A DNA stretch of 64,000 nt from Theocolax elegans (Eukaryota; Arthropoda; Insecta; Hymenoptera; Cerocephalidae): positions 14,868,183-14,932,182 of the forward strand of contig CM047431.1 in the NCBI GenBank assembly GCA_026168455.1, in the 5' to 3' direction. The notes beneath the pieces were generated by a model that was not told where the DNA came from, searched no databases, and worked only from the letters and a program-made list of their open reading frames with translations. A program made the position numbers and the translations under genes. The stretch's first letter is position 1, and the number at the start of each line of letters is the position of its first letter. Shown here piece by piece: positions 1 to 11,870 of this stretch.

Positions 1-2
1 GA

Positions 3-1352
3 GGAGAGTGGCGAGCACGAGAAGGTAAATGGAGAACCTTCGCCGCCACGGCAGAAGACGGAGAAGCAACGATATATGCTGAATGCGCTGGCATACAGGA
101 GTTACGAGATGACCAACGAGAGCGTGTTAGGCGTCTCGTAGAAAGTATATTGCCGGAACCGTCGGATACTTTCGGCGCAACTGATCTAACCGAACATCAC
201 ATTGATGTTGGAGATGCATCACCTATAATGCATAAGGTTCGCCGGTTGTCGCCGAGGATGTTGGAGATTGCGCGAGACGAAGTAAATAAGATGTTGCGGA
301 ATGATATTATTGAGAGGTCAGCCAGTGATTGGAGCAGTGCGCCGGTGATGGTTAAGAAACCTGATGGATCGATACGGTTTTGCATCGACTACCGTGATCT
401 CAATAAGGTTACGAGGAAGGACGGATTTCCAATGGCTTCAATGGATTCCATCCATGATAAGATGAGACGGGCAAAGTGCATTACGAAAATCGACCTGAAG
501 TAGGCGTATTTTCAGATAATGATGGAAGCAACCAGCCGGAAGTATACAGCCTTTGCCGTGCCAGGATCAGGGCAATATCTTTTTAAAAGGATGCCGTTCG
601 GTCTTACAAATGCGCCGAAAACGTTCCAGCGTCTAGTGGATGCGTTATTGGGGCCAGAGTATGAGCCGTATATCTTCTGTTACTTAGATGATATAATTAT
701 AGTAACAGAGGATTTTGACGAGCATTTGAAGTGGCTGGAGTTAGTATTGAGAAAGCTCGTGGACGCTGGTTTGATGGTTAACCGGGATAAGTGCGAGTTT
801 TGCTGTTCCAGTGTAACGTATTTAGGCTTTATCCTGGATAGCCAAGGATTGCGCTCTAATCCAGAGAAAGTTTCGCCGGTAGTAGAATACCCAGAGCCCC
901 GCAATGTTAGAGAATTGCGCCGGTTCCTGGGAATGGTCGGGTGGTACGCCAGGTTCATTGAAAAAGACTCTGAGCTAAAAGTACCTTTGGTAAAACTTCT
1001 CCGTAAAAGCCAAGAGTGGACGTGGGGAGAGGAGCAACAGGAGGCGTTCGACGCTCTGAAGAAAGCTCTAACCCAGGCGCCAGTGCTTGCAAGGCCGGAT
1101 TTCAGTAAGCCGTTTACTATCCAGTGCGACGCCAGTAATTTCGCCTTGGGAGCCGTCCTCACGCAGGAGAAGGATGATGGAGAGCATCCAATCGTATATA
1201 TCAGCCGAGTGCTGACGCCGGCTGAGAAGAATTATACGACGTCGGAGAAGGAGTGTCTCGCCATGTTGTGGGCGATTAAAAAGTTGCGCCCGTACATCGA
1301 AGGTTATACCTTTACGGTCATTACTGACCATAGTGCCCTTCGATGGCTGTAA
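3..1352 (+). pseudogene. pol: Ty3/gypsy pol: reverse transcriptase and RNase H
   Basis: Reverse transcriptase and RNase H part of an LTR retrotransposon polyprotein. The frame is open from base 3, so the gene begins upstream of the window. Visible in order: the conserved FCIDYRDLNKVT block, KIDLK followed by AYFQI, RMPFGLTNAPKTFQRLVD, the catalytic YLDD (681-692), the connection, and an RNase H stretch with QCDASNFALGAVL and VITDHSALRWL. Two in-frame stops break it: TAG at 501-503 in the KIDL-AYFQ motif, and TAA at 1350-1352 just after HSALRWL. The frame resumes unchanged after each, so these are simple nonsense changes in an otherwise well-preserved, fairly young copy. Family assignment to insect Ty3/gypsy is confident; the subfamily is not resolved. 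Confidence 0.93.
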
Positions 1353-2608
1353 AATCTCAAGGACCCAACTGGCCGTCTTGCCAGATGGGCCTTGGAGATG
1401 CAGCAATGGGACTTCAAGGTGGTACATAGGAAGGGAGCTATGAACCACGTCCCAGACGCCTTGTCCAGGATGTTTCCGTCGGAAGAGGAAGACGTAGCCG
1501 CGTTTGAAGAGATAGCGGACCAATGGTATCTTAAGATGCTGAAAGAAGTGCCAGAACGTCCAGCTAAATTCAACGGTTGGAAGGTAGAGAACGGTTTACT
1601 GTATCGCCATAGATACGACCCATTACTCGATCCAATAACTACGCCGGAAGAAGGTTGGAGGCTAGTTGTGCCAGCAGACCATCGTCAACAAGTGTTACAA
1701 GAGTCGCACTGTGTCACGTCTGCTGGGCACTTAGGGATCGAGAAGACGTACGACAAACTGGCCAAAGACTATTACTGGAAGGGCATGTGGTACGACACCC
1801 ATGACTTCGTACGTAGTTGCCAGACCTGCCAGCAATACAAGGTATCGCAGACAGGACCCGTCGGATTAATGGGAAGCCGAATCGTAGAGAGACCATGGGC
1901 AGTAGTAGCCGCTGATCTCATGGAATTTCCACCAAGCAAGAGATCAGCAGACGGAAAGTCGGTTGCGAGGGCGTTCGAGGAATTGGTGTTATTCCGTTGG
2001 GAGACGCCAGATTACTTTCTCTCAGACAATAGTCGAGAATTCGACAACAAGTTGTTGAAAGCTACTTTGGCGGAGTACGGGGTTAAACACGTCACGACGC
2101 CTCCGTACTTTCCCCAGGCTAATCCGGTCGAGAGAAGTAATAGGACGCTGAAGGCGATGATAGCAGCATTTGTCGATGGGGACCATCGGAATTGGGACGT
2201 GCACGTGCACGAGTTTCGCCATGCCGTGAACACCACCGTACAATCCTCCACTAAGGTGTCACCTGCCTTTTTGAATTTCGGCAGACACCCTAAGCCAGTG
2301 AAAAGCTTGAGGAGAGAGGTAGAAGGTCATAGACATATAATAAAGGACGTAAAGATGTTAGTTTCACCGTAGGAGATTTAGTACTTAGACGAGTACATAC
2401 GCTATCTAACGCCGCGAATAAATACTCCGCCAAACTTGCGCCGAAATATGAAGGACCGTTCGATATCGTAAAAGTGTTGTCCCCTACAGTGTATGTGTTG
2501 GGTAGTGGTGAAGGAAACAGTCGGAAAATTGCGAAATCGCATGTCACCGAATTAAAACGTGTTATTCAACCCCGCAGATGTGTGTCACAAAGGAAGACAG
2601 GAGAATAA
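1353..2608 (+). pseudogene. pol: Ty3/gypsy pol: integrase
   Basis: Continuation of the same pol frame. It starts with the end of RNase H (NLKDPTGRLARWALEMQQW, then the PDALSR hinge), followed by the integrase zinc-binding HHCC region (HCVTSAGH ... CQTCQ, about 1710-1830) and the catalytic core. The three acidic residues are present: D in ADLMEF, D in LSDNSREF and E in NPVERSNRTLK, and the D-34-E spacing is normal. The first two aspartates are only about 37 residues apart where the family usually has roughly 55-60, so about 20 residues of the core are deleted. A frameshift near 2345-2355 moves the C-terminal part (GDLVLRR ... KYEGPFDIVKV) into another frame, which runs to the TAA at 2606-2608. 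Non-functional. Confidence 0.9.
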
Positions 2609-3144
2609 TCCCCGTCGGTGGTAGAGCAGAGGATAGGGTAGGCCCTACGGCAAATTCACCCATCAGGGAGCCCTACAATTAAGTAGAAGAAGAAGAAAGA
2701 AGAAGAAGAAACCGTCGGTAGTTGTGAGGAAGAAGAAAAGATGTACATACTAGAGTTAAGATGTAGTATATAAGAAGAAAAACCGTCGGTAGTAGATGAG
2801 GATACGCCGGAAGAGTGAGGGAATAGGTATAATAAAATCATTTTTTTTTATTAATTATTCTATTTTCTATTTTTATTATTTATTATTATTTTATAATGGT
2901 GGTGGTTATTGAATAAATAAATAAAAATTGAAATGTGCAATTTGGTCCGACGCCCGTGCGAGGGAAGAAGTAGTATCGCGAACGAATCGTTGTTAGAAGA
3001 CTAGTAGTAGTTGTATAAGTCATTTTAGAATTATATGATATATAATTGAGGGTGAATAACTTTTGCTTAATGAGTAAAAATAGTTAGAGTAAGAAGTTGT
3101 AGTAAACCGAAGGACACCGGGGGTGTTTCGGTTTAGGAGGGGGC
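2609..3144 (+). other. gypsy 3' untranslated region with polypurine tract
   Basis: Non-coding stretch between the end of pol and the LTR. It contains a GA-rich low-complexity tract (about 2680-2815) and ends in AGGAGGGGG (3135-3143). That is a typical polypurine tract, the primer site for plus-strand synthesis, directly before the probable LTR start. Confidence 0.6.
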
Positions 3145-5105
3145 TGTTTGTGACGTTGTAAAATATACAACGCACAAGTACATGCACATGGCTTGTATTT
3201 ATAAGTCATGTGCATGCATACTTTAATTTATAATAGTTCGGGATCGCGTCGCAGGTAGCGAATCCCTCGCTGGCGGACCGAAGTGCACCGATGCACTTTT
3301 AAAGCGAATATTGATACCCACGGTATGGGTATGTTTTAGAGTCAGAGCCGACGAACGACGCGACCGATACCCGACGGTAGTACGCGGACTACGACCCAGA
3401 CCACGGCCGAGAGGTATCGTGAGCCAAGGACCGAGCCCAGGTCGTCTCACGATACCTGGCGAATCCGATGCTGATGTCAACAAGACGGGAGGTTAGGCGG
3501 CGTCCTAACCTCAACCGTCACACGTGCTCAGCAGACGACGACGGTTGAGATGGCGCATGGGTGCGCGCACGCCCGAACTACGTACTAGTAGTCGGGAGAG
3601 CCAGGGTGCTCCTCCACCTTACACCCGTATACCGGGGAACGCGGCACCGACGGCGACGCTCGTGCGGCACTAGGCGAGGTGCGCGGGGAAGGGGGGAATC
3701 ACTCGAGTAGCGAGAGTGTTGCGCGCGCGAAGAGCTCGAGTGACCGTCCGTAGTGGGATAATGGGTGGGAGCGCGCGGAGCGAGGGGAGCGCGCGAGTAG
3801 AGTAGGAGTCGCGGTATACCTAATGTATGCGTGCGAAGGTATACCGCGGCATACTAGAATATATATATATATATATATACAGATATAGACGGCGCGCACA
3901 CCTATGTATTGGTGTATACTGTTATATATGGCGCGCACACGTATATAATATTAGAATGATTATTTTAGCTAGATAGCGTTGTTGTTTAATGGAAGAAAAA
4001 TATGGAAATCCGTCGGTAGAGTTTGGGGCGATGTTTAATAATTTTATAAGTTTGTATATAGTTGTAAATAGTGCGGAAATTAAATATTAACTGTTGTATG
4101 AGTGTGTCGGGACTGTTAGTAGTAATTATATAGCCGGTAGGCACGGGGCGGCAGCACCGACTGGGTTACCGATATGGTAATTAATCATTTGTAATGCGCG
4201 CCTTCCGAGTGTCGGGGATGATTGGTTGCGTGATCGACCCAATAATGAACAGGTTGGTGGTGACGTAAACCACTATTATTGGATAATCGGCCTTGACGGA
4301 AATAAGATCAAGGCTGGCTACGCGTATCGATCACGCAATCAACCACCCTAATCAACGCCGGTAGATAAGGTGTTGAGTGAGATAGAGAAGGATAGCGATA
4401 GGGTGGGGAGGAAAATCCTTAATTTTGGGGATCAAGCCACGCCGCGAGCCGGATGAAGAAGCCGGTCTCGAGGATTCGCTACCTGATCGTCCGACGAGGC
4501 AGTCGATTTTTATTGAGTAGAGTTTTAGAGGCAGAGTAGCCATTTCTTTTGTTGCGAGTTGAGTTTAGTTGTAGTCAAGTAGAGTAGAGTCGAGTTGAAG
4601 GGAGTTGATTGGAGCTGCGAGAAGTTAATTAGGCGAGTATAGTTACGGATAGCCCGACGGGCGGCCGAATTATTATTAATATTTATCTTTTATATTTTTA
4701 TTATTTGCCGGACGGACGGATTAAACGGAGTGTGAGAAATTGTGTGCACGTGTGTGAGCCGGTCGCGGATCGCGGTTAATAATTGTGTCGTTGCCGGACT
4801 TATAATATTATTTTGAATTGTTGAATAAATATTAGTTGTGGTGAAATATTGAATTCGAGAGTCATTTTAAGTAATTTTCCTTTACTCTGAAAGCCGCCGG
4901 TTCCGAGGTGGTCAGCCGTCGGGATTCCCTCTGTGACGAGGAGTCGAGTGAAGATTTGCCGGGTTGCCGATTATTATTGTAAAGTAGTTATTTCATTATT
5001 AGTTAAATATCGCCAGGCGCCCAATTAAATATAAATCGGCGATATCTAGCCATTTTCAACGTTGCTACGACGGCACCTCCGCCGGGTTATAATTTAATCC
5101 AACTA
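3145..5105 (+). mobile_element. probable 3' LTR of the gypsy element
   Basis: Starts TGTTTGTGACG immediately after the polypurine tract, as a 3' LTR should. The block to about 5.1 kb is much richer in GC than its flanks and contains a short (TA)n at about 3859-3880. A hairpin is formed by TTGGTTGCGTGATCG (about 4222) and its reverse near 4326-4340, and there are AATAAA-like signals near 4825. I could not find a matching 3' terminus or the 5' LTR (which would lie upstream), so the right boundary is a guess from the drop in GC content. Confidence 0.4.
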
Positions 5106-5194
5106 GATTTTTCTTGACGAAAAGTAGCGTCGCATGTTTGACGTACGTTTATTGTAGAAATAATTCTATTAAATGCTATTAATTATTTAATACT

Positions 5195-6160
5195 TATTCC
5201 CATTTAATGTGTATTACAAAAAGCTAACTTTTTTTGAGTTATTTAAGATTCAAAATAATGAAAAATTGAAAAATGGAAAAAAACTGTTTTTTTTGAACAT
5301 ACATAACTCTGGTGCTAATTAATATTATTAGACTTAATAGAATTTTCTATTATTTTTACAAATACCTAATTTGCAGCAATGTCATTGGTTGTCGATAGAT
5401 CATTTTGTCAGTTTTGATTTTGGTCTGTTCGACAGTGTCAATAGGACCCAGTTTGAACCAGATTATTCTCTGTAATAATAGCTTTTTAACGAAATTTGAT
5501 ATAAAATGGGATTTATATTCAAACCAAAGATATATGAAATCGAAGATAATGTGAAAATCAAAAGATGGTAAAAATGATGCTATAGTACTTTAATGATACT
5601 ATAATGATAAATTATTTTATTCAACAACTATTGTCCTGTATGAAACTTCTCTTCACATAATTAATTGAATTATATTGATCGAGTTTTTAAACCTTTTTCA
5701 CTGAATAGTATTTTTACTATTCTTGATAGTTAATATTATTTATTATTAATTAAATACAAATATTAATTATTGGGAATAGTGAAAAACACTATATTCTGCG
5801 AAAAAGGTATAAAAACCCAATTAACAAGGTTCATGAGTTACATTAACCTATTCGTGCATATTTAATGGAAGTTTAATAAATATATGGTTTATGACAGTTT
5901 TGTAAAGTTTTGTTCCTGAAATTAAATGAACATAATACAATTCGAACAATAATGTAAAAAAAAGTTTCATCCAGGAAATTAATTGTTGATTAAAATAGTT
6001 AAATACATATTAAATCAAATTCTGTTAAAAACCTATTGTTATAGAAAATCATCTGGTTTAAACTGGTGCATACTGATATTGTCGTACAGACCTGTCCAAA
6101 CAAAATCATTACTGACAAAATGAGCCATCGATAGCAAATCACATTTCTGCAAATGACGAA
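5195..6160. repeat. AT-rich foldback repeat
   Basis: The arm at about 5371-5480 (GCAGCAATGTCATTGG, CGATAGATCATTTTGTCA, CAGTTTGAACCAGAT) is repeated in reverse complement at about 6050-6155. Pairing continues inward to a centre near 5740, where TTTTTCACTGAATAG is answered by its reverse. Modules of this repeat recur at 16510-16640 (reverse) and 16670-16790 (forward, CCCATTTAATGTGTAATACA). It is therefore a dispersed family with shuffled modules. No coding potential. Confidence 0.55.
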
Positions 6161-6164
6161 TTAT

Positions 6165-9100
6165 AGTTCTGTCCCGAGCCATCTGCATGGCATATCTTAA
6201 TTATGTCTATTATTCATTGATATTATACATACTTGATGCAAATTTGCCGTAAGAATCTGATATTCCGCTACATCGCATGTGGTCCTCGTAATCCGGTTCT
6301 CAAGCCACTGTGCTCATATAAATTCGAAATTTCGTTACTCTCTGCGCTAAATGCATTATATTCTTAGATATTTTCAGTATTCATTGATATTACTAACATA
6401 TTAAGCAATTTTCATTAAAAAAGGCAGAAATTCCGCCACACACATGTGGTCGTCGTGATATGGTTTTCAGTCTAATTTATCCATGAATAAGCGAATTATA
6501 GTTCTTACCCGAGCAACCTGCATAGCTTATCTTAATTATGTCTATTATTCATTGATATTACGCATACAAGATGCAAATTGCCGTAAGAGCCTGATATTCC
6601 GCTACATCGCATGTAGTCGAAATCCGGTTCTCAAGCCACTGTACTCATAGATATTCGAAATATCGTTACTATCTGTGCTAAATTCATTATACTTTTAGAT
6701 ATTTACAGTAATCATTGATATTACTAGCATTTTAAGCAATTTTCATTGAAAAAGGCAGAAATTCCGCCACACACATGTGGTCGTCGTGATATGGTTTTCA
6801 GGCTAATTTATCCAAGAATGTACGAATTATACTTCTATTCCGTGCTATCTGCATGACTTATCTTAATTATGTCCATTATTTATTGACATTATTCATACTT
6901 GATGCAAATTTGTCGTAAAAGTCCGATATAACGCTACATCGTTGGTCGTCGTAATCCAGTTCTCATGCCACTGTACTCTTATATTCGAAATATCGTTACT
7001 CTCGGTGCTAAATACATTATATTTTTATCTATTTTCGGTATTCATTGATATTACTAACATATTATTTAATTTTCATTGAAAAATTCAGAAATTCCGCCTC
7101 ATACATGTAGTCGTCTTGTTTTTGGTTTTCAGGCTAATTTATCCAAGAATATACGAATTATAGTTCTTTTCCGTGATATCTGCATGACTTAACTTTATTA
7201 TTTCTATTATTCATTGATATTATTCATACATGATGCAAATTTGCCGTAAGATTATGATATTTCGCTACATCGCATGTGGTCGCCGTAATCCGGTTTTCAT
7301 TGATATCACTAACATATTAAGCAATTTTCGTTGAAAATGTCATTAACTCTGCTACATACAGGCGGTCGTCGTGATATGGTTTTCAGGCTACTTTATCCAA
7401 GAATATACGAATTATAGTTCTTTTCCGTGCTATCTGCATGACTAAACTTTATTATGTTCATTAATTATTGAGATTATTCAGACTTGTTCGCAAATTTGCC
7501 GTAAGAGTCTGATATTCCGCTACATCGCATGTGGACGTCGTAATCCGGTTCTCAGGCCATTTTTCTCTTATATATTCGAAATATCGTTACTCTCTGTGCT
7601 AAATGCATTATATTTTTAGATATTCTCAGTAATCATTGAATTAACTAACATATTAAGTAATTGTCATTGAAAAATTCAGAAATTCCGCCACATACATGCG
7701 GTCGTCGTGATATGGTTTTCATGCTACTTATTCCAAGAATATACGAATTATAGTTCTTTTCCGTGCTATCTGCATGACTCATCTTAACTATGTCCATTAT
7801 TTAATGATATTATACACACTTGATACAAATTTACCGTAAGATTATGATATTTCGCTACATCGCTGGTCGTCGTAATCCAGTTCTCATGCCACTGTACTCT
7901 TATATTCGAAATATCGTTACTCTCGGTGCTAAATGCATTATATTTTTATCTATTCTCGGTATTCATTGATATTACTAACATATTAATTAATTTTCATTGA
8001 AAAATTCAGAAATTCCGCTACATACATGTGGTCGTCTTGTTTCTGGTTTTCAGGCTAATTTATCCAAGAATATACGAATTTTAGTTCTTTTCCGTGCGAT
8101 ATCGCATGTGGTCGTCGTATTCCGGTTCTCAGGTTATTTTTCTCTTATATATTCGAAATATCGTTACTCTCTGTGCTAAATGCATTATATTCTTAGATAT
8201 TTTCAGTATTTATTGATATTACTAACATACTAAATAATTTTCGTTGAAAAAGTTTCGTTGAAAGAATATACGAATTATAGTTCTTTTCCGTGCTATCTGC
8301 ATGACTCATCTTAACTATGTCCATTATTTAATGATATTATTCATACTGGATACAAATTTGCCGTAAGATTATGATATTTCGCTACATCGCATGTTGTCGT
8401 AGTAATCCTGTTTTCATTGATATTACTAATATATTAAGCAATTTTCATTGAGAAAGATAGAAATTCTGCCACATACATGTCGTCATGTTTTTGGTTTTCA
8501 TGCTAATTTATCCAAGAATATACGAATTTTAGTTCTTTTCCGTGCGATATCGCATGTGGTCGTCGTATTCCGGTTCTCAGGCCGTTTTTCTCTTATATAT
8601 TCAAAATATCGTTCCTCTCTGTGCTAAATGCATTATATTTTTATCTGTTCTCGGTATTCATTGATATTACTAACATATTAAGCAATTTTCATTGAGAAAG
8701 TTAGAAATTCCGCCACATACATGTGGTCGTCATGTTTTTGGTTTTCAGGCAAAATTATCCAAGAATATACGAATTATAGTTCTTTTCCGTGCTATCTGCA
8801 TGACTCATCTTAACTATGTCCATTATTTAATGATATTATTCATACTGGATACAAATTTGCCGTAAGATTATGATATTTCGCTACATCGCATGTTGTCGTA
8901 GTAATCCTGTTTTCATTGATATTACTAATATATTAAGCAATTTTCATTGAGAAAGATAGAAATTCTGCCACATACATGTCGTCATGTTTTTGGTTTTCAT
9001 GCTAATTTATCCAAGAATATACGAATTTTAGTTCTTTTCCGTGCGATATCGCATGTGGTCGTCGTATTCCGGTTCTCAGGCCGTTTTTCTCTTATATATT

Positions 9101-9740
9101 CAAAATATCGTTCCTCTCTGTGCTAAATGCATTATATTTTTATCTGTTCTCGGTATTCATTGATATTACTAACATATTAAGCAATTTTCATTGAGAAAGT
9201 TAGAAATTCCGCCACATACATGTGGTCGTCATGTTTTTGGTTTTCAGGCAAAATTATCCAAGAAAATACGAATTTTAATTCTTTTCCGTGCTATCTGCAT
9301 GGCTAATCTTAATTATGTCCATTATTTATTGATATTATTCATACTTGATGCAAATTTGCCGTAAGAGTCTGATATTCCGCTACATCGCTGGTCGTCGTAA
9401 TCCAGTTCTCATGCCACTGTACTTTTATATTCGAAATATCGTTACTCTCGGTGCTAAATGCATTATATTTTTATCTATTCTCGTTATTCATTGATATTAC
9501 TAACATACTAAATAATTTTCGTTGAAAAAGTCAGAAATTCCGCCACATACATGTGGTCGTCGTGATTTGGTTTTCAGGCTAATTTATCCAGGAGTGTACG
9601 AATAATAGTTCTTTTCCGTGGTATCTGCATGACTTGTCTTAATTATGTCTATTATTCATTGATATTATTCATACATGATGCAAATTTGCTGTAGTAGTCT
9701 GATATTTCGCTATATCGCTGTGTGGTCGTCGTAATCTGGT
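6165..9740. repeat. satellite array, ~330-bp two-part repeat
   Basis: Tandem array of about 3.5 kb. Each higher-order unit holds two related halves of about 165 bp. One carries CTACATCGCATGTGGTCGTC and then GTAATCCGGTTCTCAGGC. The other carries CCACATACATGTGGTCGTC and then TGATATGGTTTTCAGGC. The first two units are about 332 bp apart (6271 and 6603). Several units are shortened or rearranged, and the centre contains a recent duplication listed separately. No gene; the short ORFs here are incidental. Confidence 0.85.
8264..9261. repeat. 499-bp tandem duplication inside the satellite
   Basis: Bases 8264-8762 and 8763-9261 read as the same sequence by eye, an exact 499-bp step. Neighbouring units of the array differ at many positions, so this is a much more recent duplication, probably by unequal exchange. 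An assembly artefact is the alternative. Confidence 0.8.
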
Positions 9741-9744
9741 TTTT

Positions 9745-10160
9745 AGATATCCTGGTAACTTCCAGGACACTTCGTGTGGTTGATGTAGGTTTTCTGGAAT
9801 ATTCCAGAATACTTTATAGATTTTATGTAGATGTGCTGAATTTTACCAGGACACTTTGTATATTTTATGTAGATGTCCTGGAACTTTCCAGGACACTTTG
9901 TATATAGTATGTAGATGTCCTGGAATTTTCCAGGACACTTTGTATATAGTATGTAGATGTCCTGGAATTTTCCAGGACACTTTGTATATTTTATGTAGAT
10001 GTCCTGGAATTTTCCAGGACACTTCGTATATATTATGTATAGATGTCCTGTAATATACCAGGACGTCCTCAAAACATGCTTTATACATATTCCTTTTCCA
10101 GGACGGTCCTGGAAAGATGACAATGTCCTGGAACAGTTACTTATATATATGGAATGTCCC
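9745..10160. repeat. 42-bp palindromic minisatellite
   Basis: Units start at 9872, 9914, 9956 and 9998, an exact 42-bp period, with diverged units on both sides. Each unit contains the palindrome GTCCTGGAATTTTCCAGGAC followed by an ACTTTGTATATAGTATGTAGA-like spacer. Because 42 is a multiple of three and the unit lacks stops in several frames, overlapping ORFs appear on both strands. They translate as 14-residue repeats and are not evidence of a protein. Confidence 0.9.
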
Positions 10161-10486
10161 GGGTCAATGCCTTATACAAACATATATATTTATGTATATA
10201 ATATTGTAATTAACCCAATATTTAAAATATAATTACATTAATTTTTTATTTCTTAACCGTTATTGTTCGATTTCTTACCTTCTAACCTTGTCATTATCAC
10301 TTAATTAATATTAATTATTAAAAGAAATATTTAGATATATTTAAGAGTAATTTATATTTTTAATTCATGAAAGTCTAAAACTATGGATGTAAATAAGAGC
10401 AATCATTTATGTAATTTGTTACTGATTGAAAAAAATGACAAGAAGATTTTTTCAAACACTTATAGTTTACCTAAAATATATATATT
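10161..10486. other. AT-rich spacer, no feature seen
   Basis: About 330 bases of AT-rich sequence between the minisatellite and the LTR-like block; nothing recognisable on either strand. Confidence 0.5.
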
Positions 10487-11567
10487 GTAACGGGGTGAGT
10501 ACTGGGGAACGTAAGGCCCCGGTTAGGCCCATTCTGTCCCAAATTACCAACCTGAAAATATACATTCCCACGATGCGGCCGGGAATCACTTTGATTCCTG
10601 CGCCATGTCGTTAACAACGCCAAACACTTCGTTTGGCTTTAATACTGTGTGTTAGGCCCTATGCCCATAATTGCCAACTAAAGTATACGACGGAGAGGGC
10701 GGTATTCGTGGGATAGGACTATCATTGGGAAAACGTTATCAACAATCGAGATATTACGTTAATCGGCGAGAAAGGTAATCTTGCCGAGTCAATTTATTAA
10801 ATAAAGAAACAATAATAAATTAACACTAACAATTAAGGGGGAGTCGTACCGATGACTACCCCCGAGGTCAGCGCGAAAACAATCCGTTAAAACCTATTAG
10901 CGGTCGAGTTATAAGCAACCGATCCAGGAATGATCGGTTGCTTAACCTGATGGTTACTACGTCACGCCGTGCGACGTATATACGTAGGGAGCTCTGACGT
11001 AGTAGCTGCCTACATCACGCGCGCCTTCTCTCGTGAAGTGGTTCCCGTGAACCGCCGATCTATCTACTCGGGCGGGATTTGTCACAAGAGGGGGAAATAA
11101 AGAGGAACGCTTTCTCACCTGGACCGTACCAGATAGATTGGGGTACACGAATACGTGACACGCGGGTCCATACGTGGTGCACCAATTACCGCGATTATCT
11201 CCGTATTTCGTAGGGCGGAAAAACGGCTGGAAGACCGAGAGGGATTCACCTCGAATCTACCTCCCTCTCTCGCTCCAATAGCAGGAACGGCTGCCGATTT
11301 CCTTCTTTCCTTCTTTATCGAACAACGGAGTGTGCGGCTCTGCACGCTGATGTTGTGGTTCGTGGAGAGAACTATCTGCACACCCACACACACGAAGTAC
11401 AGCGACACTCTCTTTCTTTATCTCGTAAAAAGGTAGTTCCGGCTTCCACAGCACGCTGTCTCACCGTGCGCGCGCGAACTTGATACCTTTTTTCTCTTCG
11501 CGCACGATTCTCGCGCGTTCGTGCGCGCGCAGTCCTCTCTATACTCTTTTCTGTTACTCACCTGAAT
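10487..11567. mobile_element. LTR-like block, possible solo LTR
   Basis: Starts TGTAACGGGGTGAGTA and ends near CTGTTACTCACC. The termini are imperfectly inverted, in the style of the TGTAACGG/CCGTTACA ends of the 35.8-kb solo LTR. Composition is GC-rich against AT-rich flanks, and the length (~1.08 kb) matches that LTR. It contains a hairpin GCAACCGATC/GATCGGTTGC (about 10915-10943) and AATAAA-type signals near 10800. No pol sequence is present and I could not fix a clean target-site duplication, so the call is tentative. Confidence 0.4.
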
Positions 11568-11574
11568 ATATATG

Positions 11575-11575
<1 letters not shown>

Positions 11576-11612
<37 letters not shown>
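11576..11612. repeat. (TA)n microsatellite
   Basis: Simple TA repeat with a short CA interruption. Confidence 0.9.
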
Positions 11613-11620
<8 letters not shown>

Positions 11621-11870
11621 TATAAATATAACAATTAGATAATAATGTACAAAATATATGGAAATAGTAATAGGTTGAATTACATATTTCACAGTTACAT
11701 TTTCAGTATTTATTTCATCTCCTAATATCAAATATCGAAGAAGTATTAGAAAAATAATTCTCTTTACGAGAAGAGAATGTATGATGGGTCTTGTATAATA
11801 TGCATTTGCCAAATTGGAATAATTTTAATTATTCAAAGAAAATTAATTATCAATTAAATGAATGGATATA

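Noticed and set aside
680..1573. Minus-strand ORFs across the gypsy pol
   Set aside because: Shadows of the pol frame.
9872..10053. CRISPR-like spaced repeats
   Set aside because: Eukaryotic minisatellite; spacers are repeated too, not unique.
9722..10232. Overlapping ORFs with 14-residue repeats on both strands
   Set aside because: They come from the 42-bp tandem repeat, whose period is a multiple of three; the same pattern appears in several frames on both strands.
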